A program made the position numbers and the translations under genes. The notes beneath the pieces were generated by a model. That model was not told the origin of the DNA and ran no database searches. It worked only from the letters and a program-made list of their open reading frames with translations. From Betaproteobacteria bacterium (GTDB taxonomy: Bacteria > Pseudomonadota > Gammaproteobacteria > Burkholderiales > Burkholderiaceae_C), in NCBI GenBank assembly GCA_009927195.1, contig RFNL01000149.1:1-6073 (forward strand): a DNA stretch of 6,073 nt, in the 5' to 3' direction. This document shows, piece after piece, positions 1 through 5,968 of this stretch (the first letter of the stretch is position 1; each line of letters opens with the position of its first letter).

Positions 1-1
1 G

Positions 2-166
2 GTGGTGCAAGCCGATGCGGTGCTGTCGGCCCTCAAGGCCAGCTTGGCCAACTTCAAGGTGCCCAAGCACTGCGAGGTGGTGGCCGAGTTGCCGCGCAAC
101 ACCATGGGCAAGGTGCAAAAAAACCTGCTGCGCGAGCAGTACCAAAACCTGTTTGTGACGGCCTGA
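2..166 (+). CDS. matB: Malonyl-CoA synthetase, C-terminal end (partial)
   Basis: This is the last 54 codons of an acyl-CoA synthetase of the ANL (AMP-forming) superfamily; the rest lies upstream of the window. The visible part is the small C-terminal lid domain. The segment FKVPKHCEVVAELPRNTMGK contains the A10 motif, and the lysine of its final GK (residue 37 of the fragment, codon 110-112) is the expected catalytic lysine of the adenylation half-reaction. The following VQKNLLREQY and the short tail after it are typical of MatB, which converts malonate, ATP and CoA to malonyl-CoA, AMP and PPi in the cytoplasm. Another short- or medium-chain acyl-CoA ligase cannot be fully excluded from the tail alone. 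The gene ends in TGA and converges on the AEC permease gene 34 bp away, whose neighbourhood fits malonate use. Confidence 0.8.
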   Translation: MVQADAVLSALKASLANFKVPKHCEVVAELPRNTMGKVQKNLLREQYQNLFVTA

Positions 167-171
167 GTGGC

Positions 172-202
172 GAGGGCGGACCTGCAGGGCTGTAACGCCC
201 TC
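172..202. terminator. Possible hairpin between convergent genes (weak terminator candidate)
   Basis: The gap between the convergent matB and AEC permease genes contains a perfect 7-bp inverted repeat, GAGGGCG at 172-178 and CGCCCTC at 196-202, with a 17-nt loop. A competing shorter hairpin, AGGGC at 186-190 with GCCCT at 197-201, uses the same right arm. Neither is followed by a T-tract on either strand, so intrinsic termination is doubtful; the right arm also runs into the permease stop codon. It is listed as a possible structure only. Confidence 0.2.
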
Positions 203-1106
203 AGTGCCCCGCCAGGGCCAAGGCCAGCGGCAGGCTGGCCATGCCCAGCAAGGTCGACAGGGTGACCAAGCCCGCCACAAACGCGCCGTTGTGGCCCATG
301 CGCGCGGCCAGCACATAAGCGCTGGAGGCGGTGGGCAGGCCAGAGAAGGCCATCAGCACCAGCGCTTGGGTGCTGTCGAACGAACCCATGCGCACAATCA
401 CCCATGCCGCCAAGGGCATCATCAGGTGCTTGATCAGCAACAAGCCCAGGCTCAGGCGTGGTGCCAGCTTGAGCGACCCCAATTGCAGGCCTGCACCAGC
501 GGCCATCAGGCCCAAGGCAATGGATGCCGAGCCAATGCGCCCTGCAGTGGCCAGCATCCACTCGGGCAGGCCCAGGCCCAGCAAGTTGACCAGCAAGGCG
601 CTCAAGGTGGCCACCAACAAGGGGTTGCGCGTCAATTCGCCCATGAATCGGCGCGAACCCCCGCCCACCATGGGCCAGACCGCAGCCATGTTCAAGATGG
701 GCACGCACACCCCAATGAGCACTGAAATCCATTGCAGGCCTTGCGCCCCCGACAGGCGCTCGGCCAGTGCCAGGCCTATGAAGGAGTTGAAGCGAAATGC
801 CACTTGCGCGCCGCCTGCATGCAGTTGGCGGTCGGTACCCGCCATACCGGGCAGGTGCGGCAAGCTGTAGGACAAGCCCACACCGATCAAGCCCAGGGCC
901 ACGCCCGCGGCCATCAGGCCCGAGGTGGCCGCCACATCCAGCGGGTGGCGCACCATCGATTGAAACAACAGCACCGGGAATAAAAAGTAATACACCAAGC
1001 CCTCCACCTGGGTCCAGACGCTGCGGTTCAAGGCGGTGTAACGGCACACCAGGTAGCCGCACAAAATCAGCAAAAAGTCGGGTAACAACAGTTGGGCGGC
1101 GTTCAT
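201..1106 (-). CDS. AEC (auxin efflux carrier) family permease, MdcF-like
   Basis: A 301-aa integral inner-membrane protein, close to the usual 300-320 aa of the family. Almost its whole length is hydrophobic: helices are apparent around residues 5-21, 36-52, 60-80, 105-117, 125-147, 162-180, 193-208, 217-239, 246-266 and 275-299, the ten-helix AEC pattern. Signature stretches include NPLLVATLSALLVNLLGL and, near the C terminus, SGLPTASSAYVLAARMG. AEC proteins move organic anions such as malonate (MdcF), malate or auxin-like acids. The frame stays open far upstream into the divergent gene, but homology to the family begins at the ATG at 1104-1106, so that start is chosen; no clear Shine-Dalgarno sequence precedes it. 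Convergence on matB and divergence from a Bug-type binding protein gene make a dicarboxylate, possibly malonate, the best substrate guess (inference). Confidence 0.85.
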   Translation of the reverse strand: MNAAQLLLPDFLLILCGYLVCRYTALNRSVWTQVEGLVYYFLFPVLLFQSMVRHPLDVAATSGLMAAGVALGLIGVGLSYSLPHLPGMAGTDRQLHAGGAQVAFRFNSFIGLALAERLSGAQGLQWISVLIGVCVPILNMAAVWPMVGGGSRRFMGELTRNPLLVATLSALLVNLLGLGLPEWMLATAGRIGSASIALGLMAAGAGLQLGSLKLAPRLSLGLLLIKHLMMPLAAWVIVRMGSFDSTQALVLMAFSGLPTASSAYVLAARMGHNGAFVAGLVTLSTLLGMASLPLALALAGH

Positions 1107-1163
1107 GCAATGGGCAACATCATTCAGTGAAATTGCTGATGTGAGGGTGTACGCGACCCCACC

Positions 1164-1169
1164 TAGAAT
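1164..1169 (+). promoter_or_regulatory. Possible -10 box upstream of the Bug/TctC gene
   Basis: TAGAAT matches the sigma-70 consensus TATAAT at five of six positions. It would give a transcription start near 1176 and a leader of about 30 nt before the ATG at 1206. No good TTGACA-like -35 hexamer sits at 16-18 bp spacing; the nearest TTGCTG (1133-1138) is 25 bp away. This is therefore a weak call made mainly on position. Confidence 0.3.
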
Positions 1170-1192
1170 CTCGGTTTTTGGTGAACCATCAT

Positions 1193-1198
1193 AGGGGA
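1193..1198 (+). promoter_or_regulatory. Shine-Dalgarno of the Bug/TctC gene
   Basis: AGGGGA lies 7 nt upstream of the ATG at 1206, a good match in sequence and spacing to an anti-Shine-Dalgarno target. It decides the start, which also places a proper signal peptide at the N terminus. Confidence 0.6.
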
Positions 1199-1205
1199 CA
1201 ACTGC

Positions 1206-2177
1206 ATGATCAATCGTCGACGTTGGCTGAGCGCTTGCGCGCTGGCCGTGACCACCTCTGGCGCTGTGGCCCAAGGGGCTTATCCCAACAAGCCCATCAA
1301 ATTGCAAGTGCCGTTTGCGCCGGGTGGCACCACCGACATCATCGCGCGGGTGATCGCCGAACCACTGGGCAAGGCCCTGGGTCAAACCGTGGTGGTCGAG
1401 AACAAGGCCGGCGGCGGCGGTGTGGTCGGTGCCTTGGAGACGGCCAAGGCCGCTCCCGATGGCTACAGCCTGGGCATGGCCACGGTGTCGACCACGGCGG
1501 CCAACCCAGCGATCAACCCCAAGATTCCCTACAACGCGATGACCGACTTCACCCCCATCATCAACATTGCGGCCACGCCCAATGTGATCGCGGTGCATCC
1601 CTCGTTTCCGGCGCGCGACTACAAGGCTTTTGTCGCCGAGGTTCAGCGCAATCCGGGCAAGTACTCTTATTCATCGTCGGGCACGGGCGGCATTGGCCAC
1701 TTGCAAACCGAGTTGTACAAAAGCCTGTCAAAAACCTTCATCACCCACATCCCTTACCGGGGTGCGGGCCCCGCCCTCAACGACACGGTGGCCGGCCAGG
1801 TGCCCATGATTTTTGACAACCTGCCATCGGCCCTGCCCTTCATCAAGGACAACCGCCTGGTGCCCATCGTGGTGGCCGCGCCCCAGCGCTTGGCGGTGTT
1901 GCCCCAAGTCCCGACCTTCAAGGAGGTGGGCTTGGAGCCGGTCAACCGCATGGCTTACTACGGCATCTATGGGCCCAAAGGCTTGCCCAAGGAGATTGTG
2001 GACAAAATCAACACCGGTGTGCGCAAGGCCCTGGATGACCCATCGGTGCGCAAACGCATCGAGGACACCGGCTCGCTGATCATTGGCAACACCCCAGAGC
2101 AGTTTGCCGCGCAAATGAAGGCCGAGTTAGAGGTCTACAAAAAGGTGGTGGACCAGCAAAAACTCAGTCTGGACTGA
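1206..2177 (+). CDS. Bug/TctC-family tripartite tricarboxylate transporter substrate-binding protein
   Basis: A 323-aa exported solute-binding protein. Residues 1-22 form a signal peptide (MINRRRW basic region, hydrophobic core, AVA before Q23, likely cleavage there). The mature N terminus has the family hallmark: YPNKPIKLQVPFAPGGTTD (residues 26-44), then ARVIAEPL and GQTVVVENKAGGGG (59-72). Later blocks also fit, with SSGTGG at 157-162, HIPYRGAGPALND at 181-193, GQVPMIFDNLPSALPFIK at 197-214 and YGPKGLPKEIVDKIN at 255-269. Bug proteins bind carboxylates or other small organic acids in the periplasm, sometimes delivering them to TctAB permeases. No tctA or tctB is visible here, so it is an orphan within this window. 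It is transcribed divergently from the AEC permease. The actual ligand cannot be read from the sequence; malonate or a related acid is an inference from matB nearby. Confidence 0.92.
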   Translation: MINRRRWLSACALAVTTSGAVAQGAYPNKPIKLQVPFAPGGTTDIIARVIAEPLGKALGQTVVVENKAGGGGVVGALETAKAAPDGYSLGMATVSTTAANPAINPKIPYNAMTDFTPIINIAATPNVIAVHPSFPARDYKAFVAEVQRNPGKYSYSSSGTGGIGHLQTELYKSLSKTFITHIPYRGAGPALNDTVAGQVPMIFDNLPSALPFIKDNRLVPIVVAAPQRLAVLPQVPTFKEVGLEPVNRMAYYGIYGPKGLPKEIVDKINTGVRKALDDPSVRKRIEDTGSLIIGNTPEQFAAQMKAELEVYKKVVDQQKLSLD

Positions 2178-2208
2178 TCCGCCCGCGCCGTGCTGAGCCG
2201 CTGAGCGC

Positions 2209-3123
2209 ATGGGCCACGTCGGCAATGCCAACGCCGAGCGCATCGACGCGTTTGCCGATGCCTTGTGGTTGGAGTCGGGTTTGTCGGCCAACACCTTGGC
2301 CGCTTACCGGCGCGATTTGGCTTTGTTGGCGCAGTGGTTGCAACCCCAGGGCTTGGACCTGATGGGGGTGCAAGAGACCCATTTACAGGCCTACTTTGCC
2401 CACCGCCATGCGCACTCCCGTGCCAGCACCGCCAACCGGCGCTTGACGGTCTTCAAGCGCTTTTACCGCTGGTGCATGCGCGAGAACCTCTGCCCACATG
2501 ACCCCACCTTGCGCTTGTTGTCGGCCAAGCAAACCCAACGCCTGCCCAAGGCCATGAGCGAGGCACAGGTGGAAGCCTTGCTGGCCGCGCCCGATGTGGA
2601 CACCGATTTGGGATTGCGCGACCGGGCCATGCTGGAGTTGATGTATGCCAGCGGCTTGCGCGTGAGCGAGTTGGTGGGTTTGCAACTGCACCATGTGGGC
2701 CTGAGTGAAGGGGTGCTCAAGGTGCTGGGCAAAGGCAACAAAGAGCGCCTGGTGCCGTTTGGGGAAATCGCCCGTGAGTGGCTCAACCGCTACATGACCC
2801 GTGCGCGTGGGGCATTGCTGCGCGGGGCATCCACCCATGCGGTGTTTGTGACGGCGCGCGGTGCAAGAGCGGGCGGGGCGATGACGCGCACCATGTTTTG
2901 GTATGTGGTCAAAAAATACGCGCTGCTGGCCGGCATCACCTCGGCCCTGTCGCCCCATACCTTGCGCCATGCCTTTGCCACCCATTTGCTCAACCACGGT
3001 GCCGACTTGCGTGCGGTGCAAATGCTGTTGGGCCATGCCGATATTTCCACCACCACCATCTACACCCATGTGGCGCGTGAGCGGCTCAAAAGCCTGCATG
3101 CGCAGCACCATCCCAGGGGGTGA
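2209..3123 (+). CDS. xerD: Site-specific tyrosine recombinase XerD
   Basis: A 304-aa recombinase that, with XerC, resolves chromosome dimers at dif, normally under FtsK control at the septum. The N-terminal SAM-like DNA-binding domain spans roughly residues 10-95 (LESGLSANTLAAYRRDL at 21-37). The C-terminal catalytic domain has the full active site: R151 in SGLRVSEL, K175 in GKGNKER, H250 and R253 in PHTLRHAFATHLL, H276 in LLGHADIST, and the nucleophile Y285 in TIYTHV. The C-terminal end, SLHAQHHPRG, resembles XerD rather than XerC, which is the basis for the symbol. The start at 2209 is the first in-frame ATG and gives the usual length; no strong Shine-Dalgarno is seen. It follows the Bug gene by 31 bp in the same direction with no visible terminator between them, and it ends 13 bp from the convergent DUF455 gene. 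Housekeeping, not a mobile-element integrase. Confidence 0.93.
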   Translation: MGHVGNANAERIDAFADALWLESGLSANTLAAYRRDLALLAQWLQPQGLDLMGVQETHLQAYFAHRHAHSRASTANRRLTVFKRFYRWCMRENLCPHDPTLRLLSAKQTQRLPKAMSEAQVEALLAAPDVDTDLGLRDRAMLELMYASGLRVSELVGLQLHHVGLSEGVLKVLGKGNKERLVPFGEIAREWLNRYMTRARGALLRGASTHAVFVTARGARAGGAMTRTMFWYVVKKYALLAGITSALSPHTLRHAFATHLLNHGADLRAVQMLLGHADISTTTIYTHVARERLKSLHAQHHPRG

Positions 3124-3136
3124 GTTGGCCAATGCC

Positions 3137-3961
3137 TCAGTGCTTGGCGGTGGAGTACGGGCCCGCTTGCAAGGCCGCCAATTCGGGCTCGCTGAAACCA
3201 GCCTTGCGCCGCGCCGCATGGTTGAACGGTGGTTTGGGCTGCGGTGCATCGTGCACGGCCACCAATTCGGGGTAGTGGTTTTCGGGGTCCAGGCCGCGTT
3301 GGGCGCACAGCCAGCGGTACCAGTGGTTGCCAATGGCCACATGGCCGACCTCGTCGTGCAAGATGATGTCGAGCAAACCGATCACGGCCCTGGCCTCGGG
3401 CGTGTTGGCGCGTTGCAATTTGGCCTGGATGATGGGGGTGGCATCCAAGCCCCTGGCTTCCAGGGTGCGTGGCACCAGGGCCATGCGCGCCAGCACATCG
3501 CCTGCGGTTTTTTCGCACATGGCCCACAAGCCATCGTGGGCATCGAAGTCGCCATAGCGGTGGCCGTGGGCCAGCAAGTGGTCCTGCAACAGGCCAAAGT
3601 GGGTGGCCTCTTCTTGCGCCACCCGCAGCCAGTCGCGGTAATAGGCTTGGGGCATGCCGGCAAAACGCCATACCGCGTCCAAGGCCAGGTTGATGGCATT
3701 GAATTCGATGTGGCAGACCGCATGCACCATGGCCGCCAAGCCGGTGGCGGTGAAGACCGACCGCGCGGGCACCGCTTTGGCCGATCGAAGGCGGGGCCGA
3801 TCGGGCCGACCGGGCAGGCTTTGCCGGGGCGAGGGTGACAGGCTGGCCTGGGGCTGCAAGTCCCAATGGTTCATCCCTTGCCAAAGTTGCTGCACCGCTG
3901 TGCACTTGGCCGCAGGCTCGCGCAGGCACAAGGCGTCCAGGGCGAGTTGTCTGCATTCCAT
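3137..3961 (-). CDS. DUF455 ferritin-like domain protein
   Basis: A 274-aa protein of the DUF455 family (ferritin-like superfamily, distantly related to MiaE-type tRNA hydroxylases). The N terminus, MECRQLALDALCLREPAAK, matches the usual family opening, supporting the ATG at 3959-3961. A proline- and basic-rich linker (about 40-66) leads to the four-helix bundle. Candidate di-iron ligands, in order, are E86 in HIEFNAINL, E117/E118 and H121 in QEEATHF, E169 in TLEARGLDATP, and E204 and H207 in LHDEVGHVAIGNHW: two E-x(n)-ExxH-like halves as expected of the fold. The function is not established; an oxidase, hydroxylase or metal-binding role is a family-level guess. It is cytoplasmic, with no signal peptide or membrane segment. 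It is divergent from the gamma carbonic anhydrase gene, with only 42 bp between start codons, and converges on xerD. No usable Shine-Dalgarno precedes the start; the transcript may be leaderless. Confidence 0.85.
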   Translation of the reverse strand: MECRQLALDALCLREPAAKCTAVQQLWQGMNHWDLQPQASLSPSPRQSLPGRPDRPRLRSAKAVPARSVFTATGLAAMVHAVCHIEFNAINLALDAVWRFAGMPQAYYRDWLRVAQEEATHFGLLQDHLLAHGHRYGDFDAHDGLWAMCEKTAGDVLARMALVPRTLEARGLDATPIIQAKLQRANTPEARAVIGLLDIILHDEVGHVAIGNHWYRWLCAQRGLDPENHYPELVAVHDAPQPKPPFNHAARRKAGFSEPELAALQAGPYSTAKH

Positions 3962-3962
3962 C

Positions 3963-3976
3963 CCTACAATTGTAGG
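3963..3976. promoter_or_regulatory. Palindromic divergent core promoter (two overlapping TACAAT -10 boxes)
   Basis: CCTACAATTGTAGG is a perfect 14-bp palindrome between the divergent DUF455 and gamma carbonic anhydrase genes. Its plus strand contains TACAAT at 3965-3970, and its minus strand contains the same hexamer at 3974-3969, sharing the central AT. TACAAT differs from the sigma-70 -10 consensus at one position. The plus-strand start would be near 3977, giving a 27-nt leader for the carbonic anhydrase; the minus-strand start would be near 3962, right at the DUF455 ATG. No clear -35 hexamer is visible for either direction. The alternative is an operator for a dimeric regulator. Confidence 0.5.
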
Positions 3977-4003
3977 AACATCTGTTTTTTGAGATTGCGC
4001 GCC

Positions 4004-4528
4004 ATGGCCATTTACCAACTTGATGCCGACAGCCCGGACATCCACCCGAGTGCCTGGGTGGCCGATGATGCCCAGGTGATGGGCCGTGTCAAGCTGGCCG
4101 CCGAGAGCAGCGTGTGGTTTGGCGCGGTGATCCGCGGCGACACGGCCGATATTTCGGTGGGCGAGGGAAGCAACATCCAAGACGGCAGCGTGTTGCACGC
4201 CGATGTGGGCATGCCGCTGACCATTGGCCGTCACGTCACCGTGGGCCACCAGGTGATGCTGCACGGTTGTACCTTGGGCGATGAATGTTTGATCGGCATT
4301 GGTTCGGTGGTGCTCAATGGCGCAAAAATTGGCCCCCACTGCCTGGTGGGTGCGCGCTCATTGGTCACCGAGGGCAAAGAGTTTCCAGCGGGCAGTTTGA
4401 TCATGGGCAGCCCGGCCAAGGTGGTGCGCCAACTCACGCCCGAGCAAATCGAGGGCTTGCGCCAATCGGCCCGAGGTTATGTGAACAACGCCAAGCGCTT
4501 CAAAGCCGGCTTGACCCAAATAGCCTGA
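4004..4528 (+). CDS. Gamma-class carbonic anhydrase (YrdA/PaaY-like hexapeptide-repeat protein)
   Basis: A 174-aa cytoplasmic left-handed beta-helix protein, the common length for this family. The N terminus, MAIYQLDADSPDIHPSAWVA, is typical, and the start ATG fits it; frame upstream of it shows no homology. Hexapeptide turns run from about residue 20 to 140 (for example SSVWFGAVIRGD and GSNIQDGSVLHAD). The three metal-binding histidines of gamma carbonic anhydrases are present: H65 in VLHAD, and H82 and H87 in VGHQVMLHGC; R44 and D46 in VIRGD correspond to the conserved trimer-contact pair. A C-terminal helix (RQLTPEQIEGLRQSARGYV) caps the trimer. The expected reaction is CO2 hydration at Zn or Fe, but many members show little activity, so the biochemical role is uncertain. 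The stop codon overlaps the hslO start, so the two are probably one transcriptional and translational unit. Confidence 0.9.
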   Translation: MAIYQLDADSPDIHPSAWVADDAQVMGRVKLAAESSVWFGAVIRGDTADISVGEGSNIQDGSVLHADVGMPLTIGRHVTVGHQVMLHGCTLGDECLIGIGSVVLNGAKIGPHCLVGARSLVTEGKEFPAGSLIMGSPAKVVRQLTPEQIEGLRQSARGYVNNAKRFKAGLTQIA

Positions 4529-5511
4529 TGTCTGAGCTGCACAAATTTGTGTTCGAGGGCCTGCCCGTGCGCGGCATGCTGGTGCGCCTGACCGATGTGT
4601 GGCAAGAAATTTTGCGCCGCCGTGCCAACAACTTGCAAAGCGGGGCCTATCCTGCCCCGGTGCGGCATTTGCTTGGTGAGATGACGGCGGCTGCGGCTTT
4701 GATGCAGTCCAACATCAAGTTCAATGGTGCCTTGGTGTTGCAAATCTTGGGAGATGGGCCGGTGAAGCTGGCGGTGGTGGAGGTGCAGTCGGACTTGAGT
4801 TTGCGCGCCACCGCCACTTTGCGCGGCGAGGTGGCCGATGGCGCGGGCCTGACCCAAATGCTGAACCAAAACAACGCGGCGCGCTGCGCCATCACCCTGG
4901 ACCCCAAAGACAAGTTGCCCGGTCAGCAGCCCTACCAGGGCGTGGTGCCTTTGTTTGACGATCAACGCCGACCGCTGGAGCGTTTGAGCGATGTGTTGGC
5001 CCACTACATGCTGCAAAGCGAGCAACTCGACACCATGCTGGTGCTGGCGGCCAATGACGAGTTGGCCGCTGGTTTGCTGATCCAGCGTTTACCGGTGCAG
5101 GGATTGGGCAATTTATCGGCCAAGGCCAGTGCGGCCGACGAGGACGAAATTGGCCGCAATGAGGACTATCGGCGCATAGCCATGCTGGTCGAAACCTTGC
5201 AAAGCCAAGAGCTGTTGACCTTGGATGTGGACACTTTGCTGCGGCGGCTTTTTTGGCAAGAAGATGTGCGCCGCTTTGACCCTTTGGTGCCGCGCTTTGC
5301 CTGCTCATGCCACCGCGAGCGGGTCAGCCAAATGATCCGCAGTTTGGGGGCAGAGGAAGCGGCCAGCATCGTCGCCGAGCAAGGGCAGATTGAAGTGGGC
5401 TGTGAGTTTTGCGGCCAGCAGTACCGTTACGACGCAGTGGACGCAGCCCAGCTGTTTGTCGATGGTCCACAACTTGGTGGCCACACCCCTGGGCCCTCGG
5501 TCTTGCACTGA
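4528..5511 (+). CDS. hslO: Hsp33 redox-regulated molecular chaperone
   Basis: A 327-aa cytoplasmic holdase that binds unfolding proteins during combined oxidative and heat or bleach stress. The N-terminal domain runs from about residue 3 to 190 (FVFEGLPVRGMLVRLTDVW at 7-25; GEMTAAAALMQSNIKFNGAL at 50-69, the usual helix-strand block). The C-terminal redox switch carries the zinc-binding cysteines C259 and C261 (ACSC) and C292 and C295 (CEFC), giving C-x-C-x30-C-x-x-C, the same spacing as known Hsp33. When reduced they hold Zn; oxidation to disulfides activates the chaperone. The protein is longer than E. coli Hsp33 (292 aa), partly through a tail after residue 310. The ATG lies in TGATG, overlapping the carbonic anhydrase stop by one base, with no separate Shine-Dalgarno, so translational coupling is likely. 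It converges on the next gene with a 4-bp gap. Confidence 0.95.
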   Translation: MSELHKFVFEGLPVRGMLVRLTDVWQEILRRRANNLQSGAYPAPVRHLLGEMTAAAALMQSNIKFNGALVLQILGDGPVKLAVVEVQSDLSLRATATLRGEVADGAGLTQMLNQNNAARCAITLDPKDKLPGQQPYQGVVPLFDDQRRPLERLSDVLAHYMLQSEQLDTMLVLAANDELAAGLLIQRLPVQGLGNLSAKASAADEDEIGRNEDYRRIAMLVETLQSQELLTLDVDTLLRRLFWQEDVRRFDPLVPRFACSCHRERVSQMIRSLGAEEAASIVAEQGQIEVGCEFCGQQYRYDAVDAAQLFVDGPQLGGHTPGPSVLH

Positions 5512-5515
5512 GGTT

Positions 5516-5953
5516 TCAGCCCAAGCCTTTGAGTTGACTGAATAATCGGTGTTCGCAGGCAGGGTCGGCGCAGCGCTCGCAGGGGCCGCGCCAACGCGGC
5601 GTTTGCTCGGGCCTGGCTTGCAGGCCGGGCAGGCCTTTTAAGCGCTCGTGGCGCGCCAGCGCATGGCTGGCTTGGACCATCAAGTCTGCGCCTTGGCCGT
5701 ACAGCACCTGATAGCCCCAATGGCGCTGTTGCAAGCCCTCGCGCCAGGCTTGCACGCTTGCGCTGTCACCTTCGCCCAACAACAAGACCCAAGGTTTGGG
5801 CCAATCGCTGGCCAGGTGAGCGGGTGTGGTGGCCATGTGCAAGCGGGGTGGGGGCAGGGCTTGGGCCAGGATGGGTGCCAAGTGATCGTGCAGCATTTGC
5901 AAGTGGGTGGCCTGCCAGCCAGCCAGCACGATGCACCAAGGGGCCATGCTCAT
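5516..5953 (-). CDS. Conserved-looking hypothetical protein with C-terminal CxxC-x4-CxH motif
   Basis: A 145-aa protein that I do not recognise as a named family. Its N-terminal two-thirds alternates short hydrophobic strands with helices (WCIVLAG at 6-12, WVLLLGEGD at 55-63, YQVLYG at 81-86), which looks like a small alpha/beta fold. GEGDSASVQAWREGLQQRHW (60-79) appears well structured. The basic, proline-containing C-terminal part ends in PCERCADPACEHRLFSQL (124-141), with C125, C128, C133 and H135 as a possible Zn or iron-sulfur site. There is no signal peptide or clear membrane helix. The ATG at 5951-5953 is chosen; a second ATG two codons downstream is equally possible, and neither has a strong Shine-Dalgarno. 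It starts 15 bp after the ftsB stop on the same strand, so it is probably co-transcribed with ftsB. That it is a real gene is supported by the tight operon-like fit and by filling the space exactly up to hslO. Confidence 0.7.
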   Translation of the reverse strand: MSMAPWCIVLAGWQATHLQMLHDHLAPILAQALPPPRLHMATTPAHLASDWPKPWVLLLGEGDSASVQAWREGLQQRHWGYQVLYGQGADLMVQASHALARHERLKGLPGLQARPEQTPRWRGPCERCADPACEHRLFSQLKGLG

Positions 5954-5968
5954 GCCAAGGCTGCAGGC

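Larger units (their letters stand above)
1107..1205. other. Divergent intergenic region between permease and binding-protein genes
   Basis: This 99-bp gap is the largest in the window and must hold the control regions of both divergent genes. On the plus side there is a TAGAAT hexamer (1164-1169) and a good Shine-Dalgarno (1193-1198). A small inverted repeat, TGGT-GA-ACCA, lies at 1179-1188, too short to name a regulator. I find no convincing -10/-35 pair for the minus-strand permease. Confidence 0.5.

Noticed and set aside
1107..1598. Open frame extending the AEC permease by 164 codons upstream, antisense to the Bug/TctC gene
   Set aside because: The extension is His/Gly/Arg-rich without family similarity, crosses the divergent promoter region and overlaps a well-supported gene with signal peptide; it is a GC-rich shadow frame.
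2209..3123. Tyrosine recombinase as a sign of an integrative element
   Set aside because: The sequence features and length are those of housekeeping XerD, there is no adjacent tRNA, attachment-site repeat, excisionase or cargo, and neighbouring genes are ordinary chromosomal genes.
3125..3132. TTGGCCAA palindrome between convergent xerD and DUF455 genes as a terminator
   Set aside because: Eight bases with no loop and no T-tract cannot form a useful hairpin; palindromes of this length are common by chance.
2383..3342. 319-aa minus-strand open frame across xerD
   Set aside because: It lies antisense to a fully supported recombinase and overlaps the DUF455 gene in another frame; its composition is low-complexity and it has no recognisable motif.
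2903..3838. 311-aa plus-strand open frame spanning the xerD end and the DUF455 gene
   Set aside because: Its first part is xerD in a wrong frame and the rest is the complement of DUF455; no protein features are seen.
3947..3952. TTGTCT as a -35 box for the carbonic anhydrase promoter
   Set aside because: The spacing to the TACAAT at 3965 is 12 bp, well short of the 16-18 bp needed.
3962..4339. Open frame extending the DUF455 protein upstream, antisense to the carbonic anhydrase
   Set aside because: Family homology starts at the ATG at 3959-3961, and the extension is the complement of the carbonic anhydrase hexapeptide-repeat region; it is a shadow.
5495..5513. CCTC/GAGG inverted repeat at the hslO end as a terminator
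   Set aside because: The stem is only 4 bp with an 11-nt loop and no T-tract on either strand.
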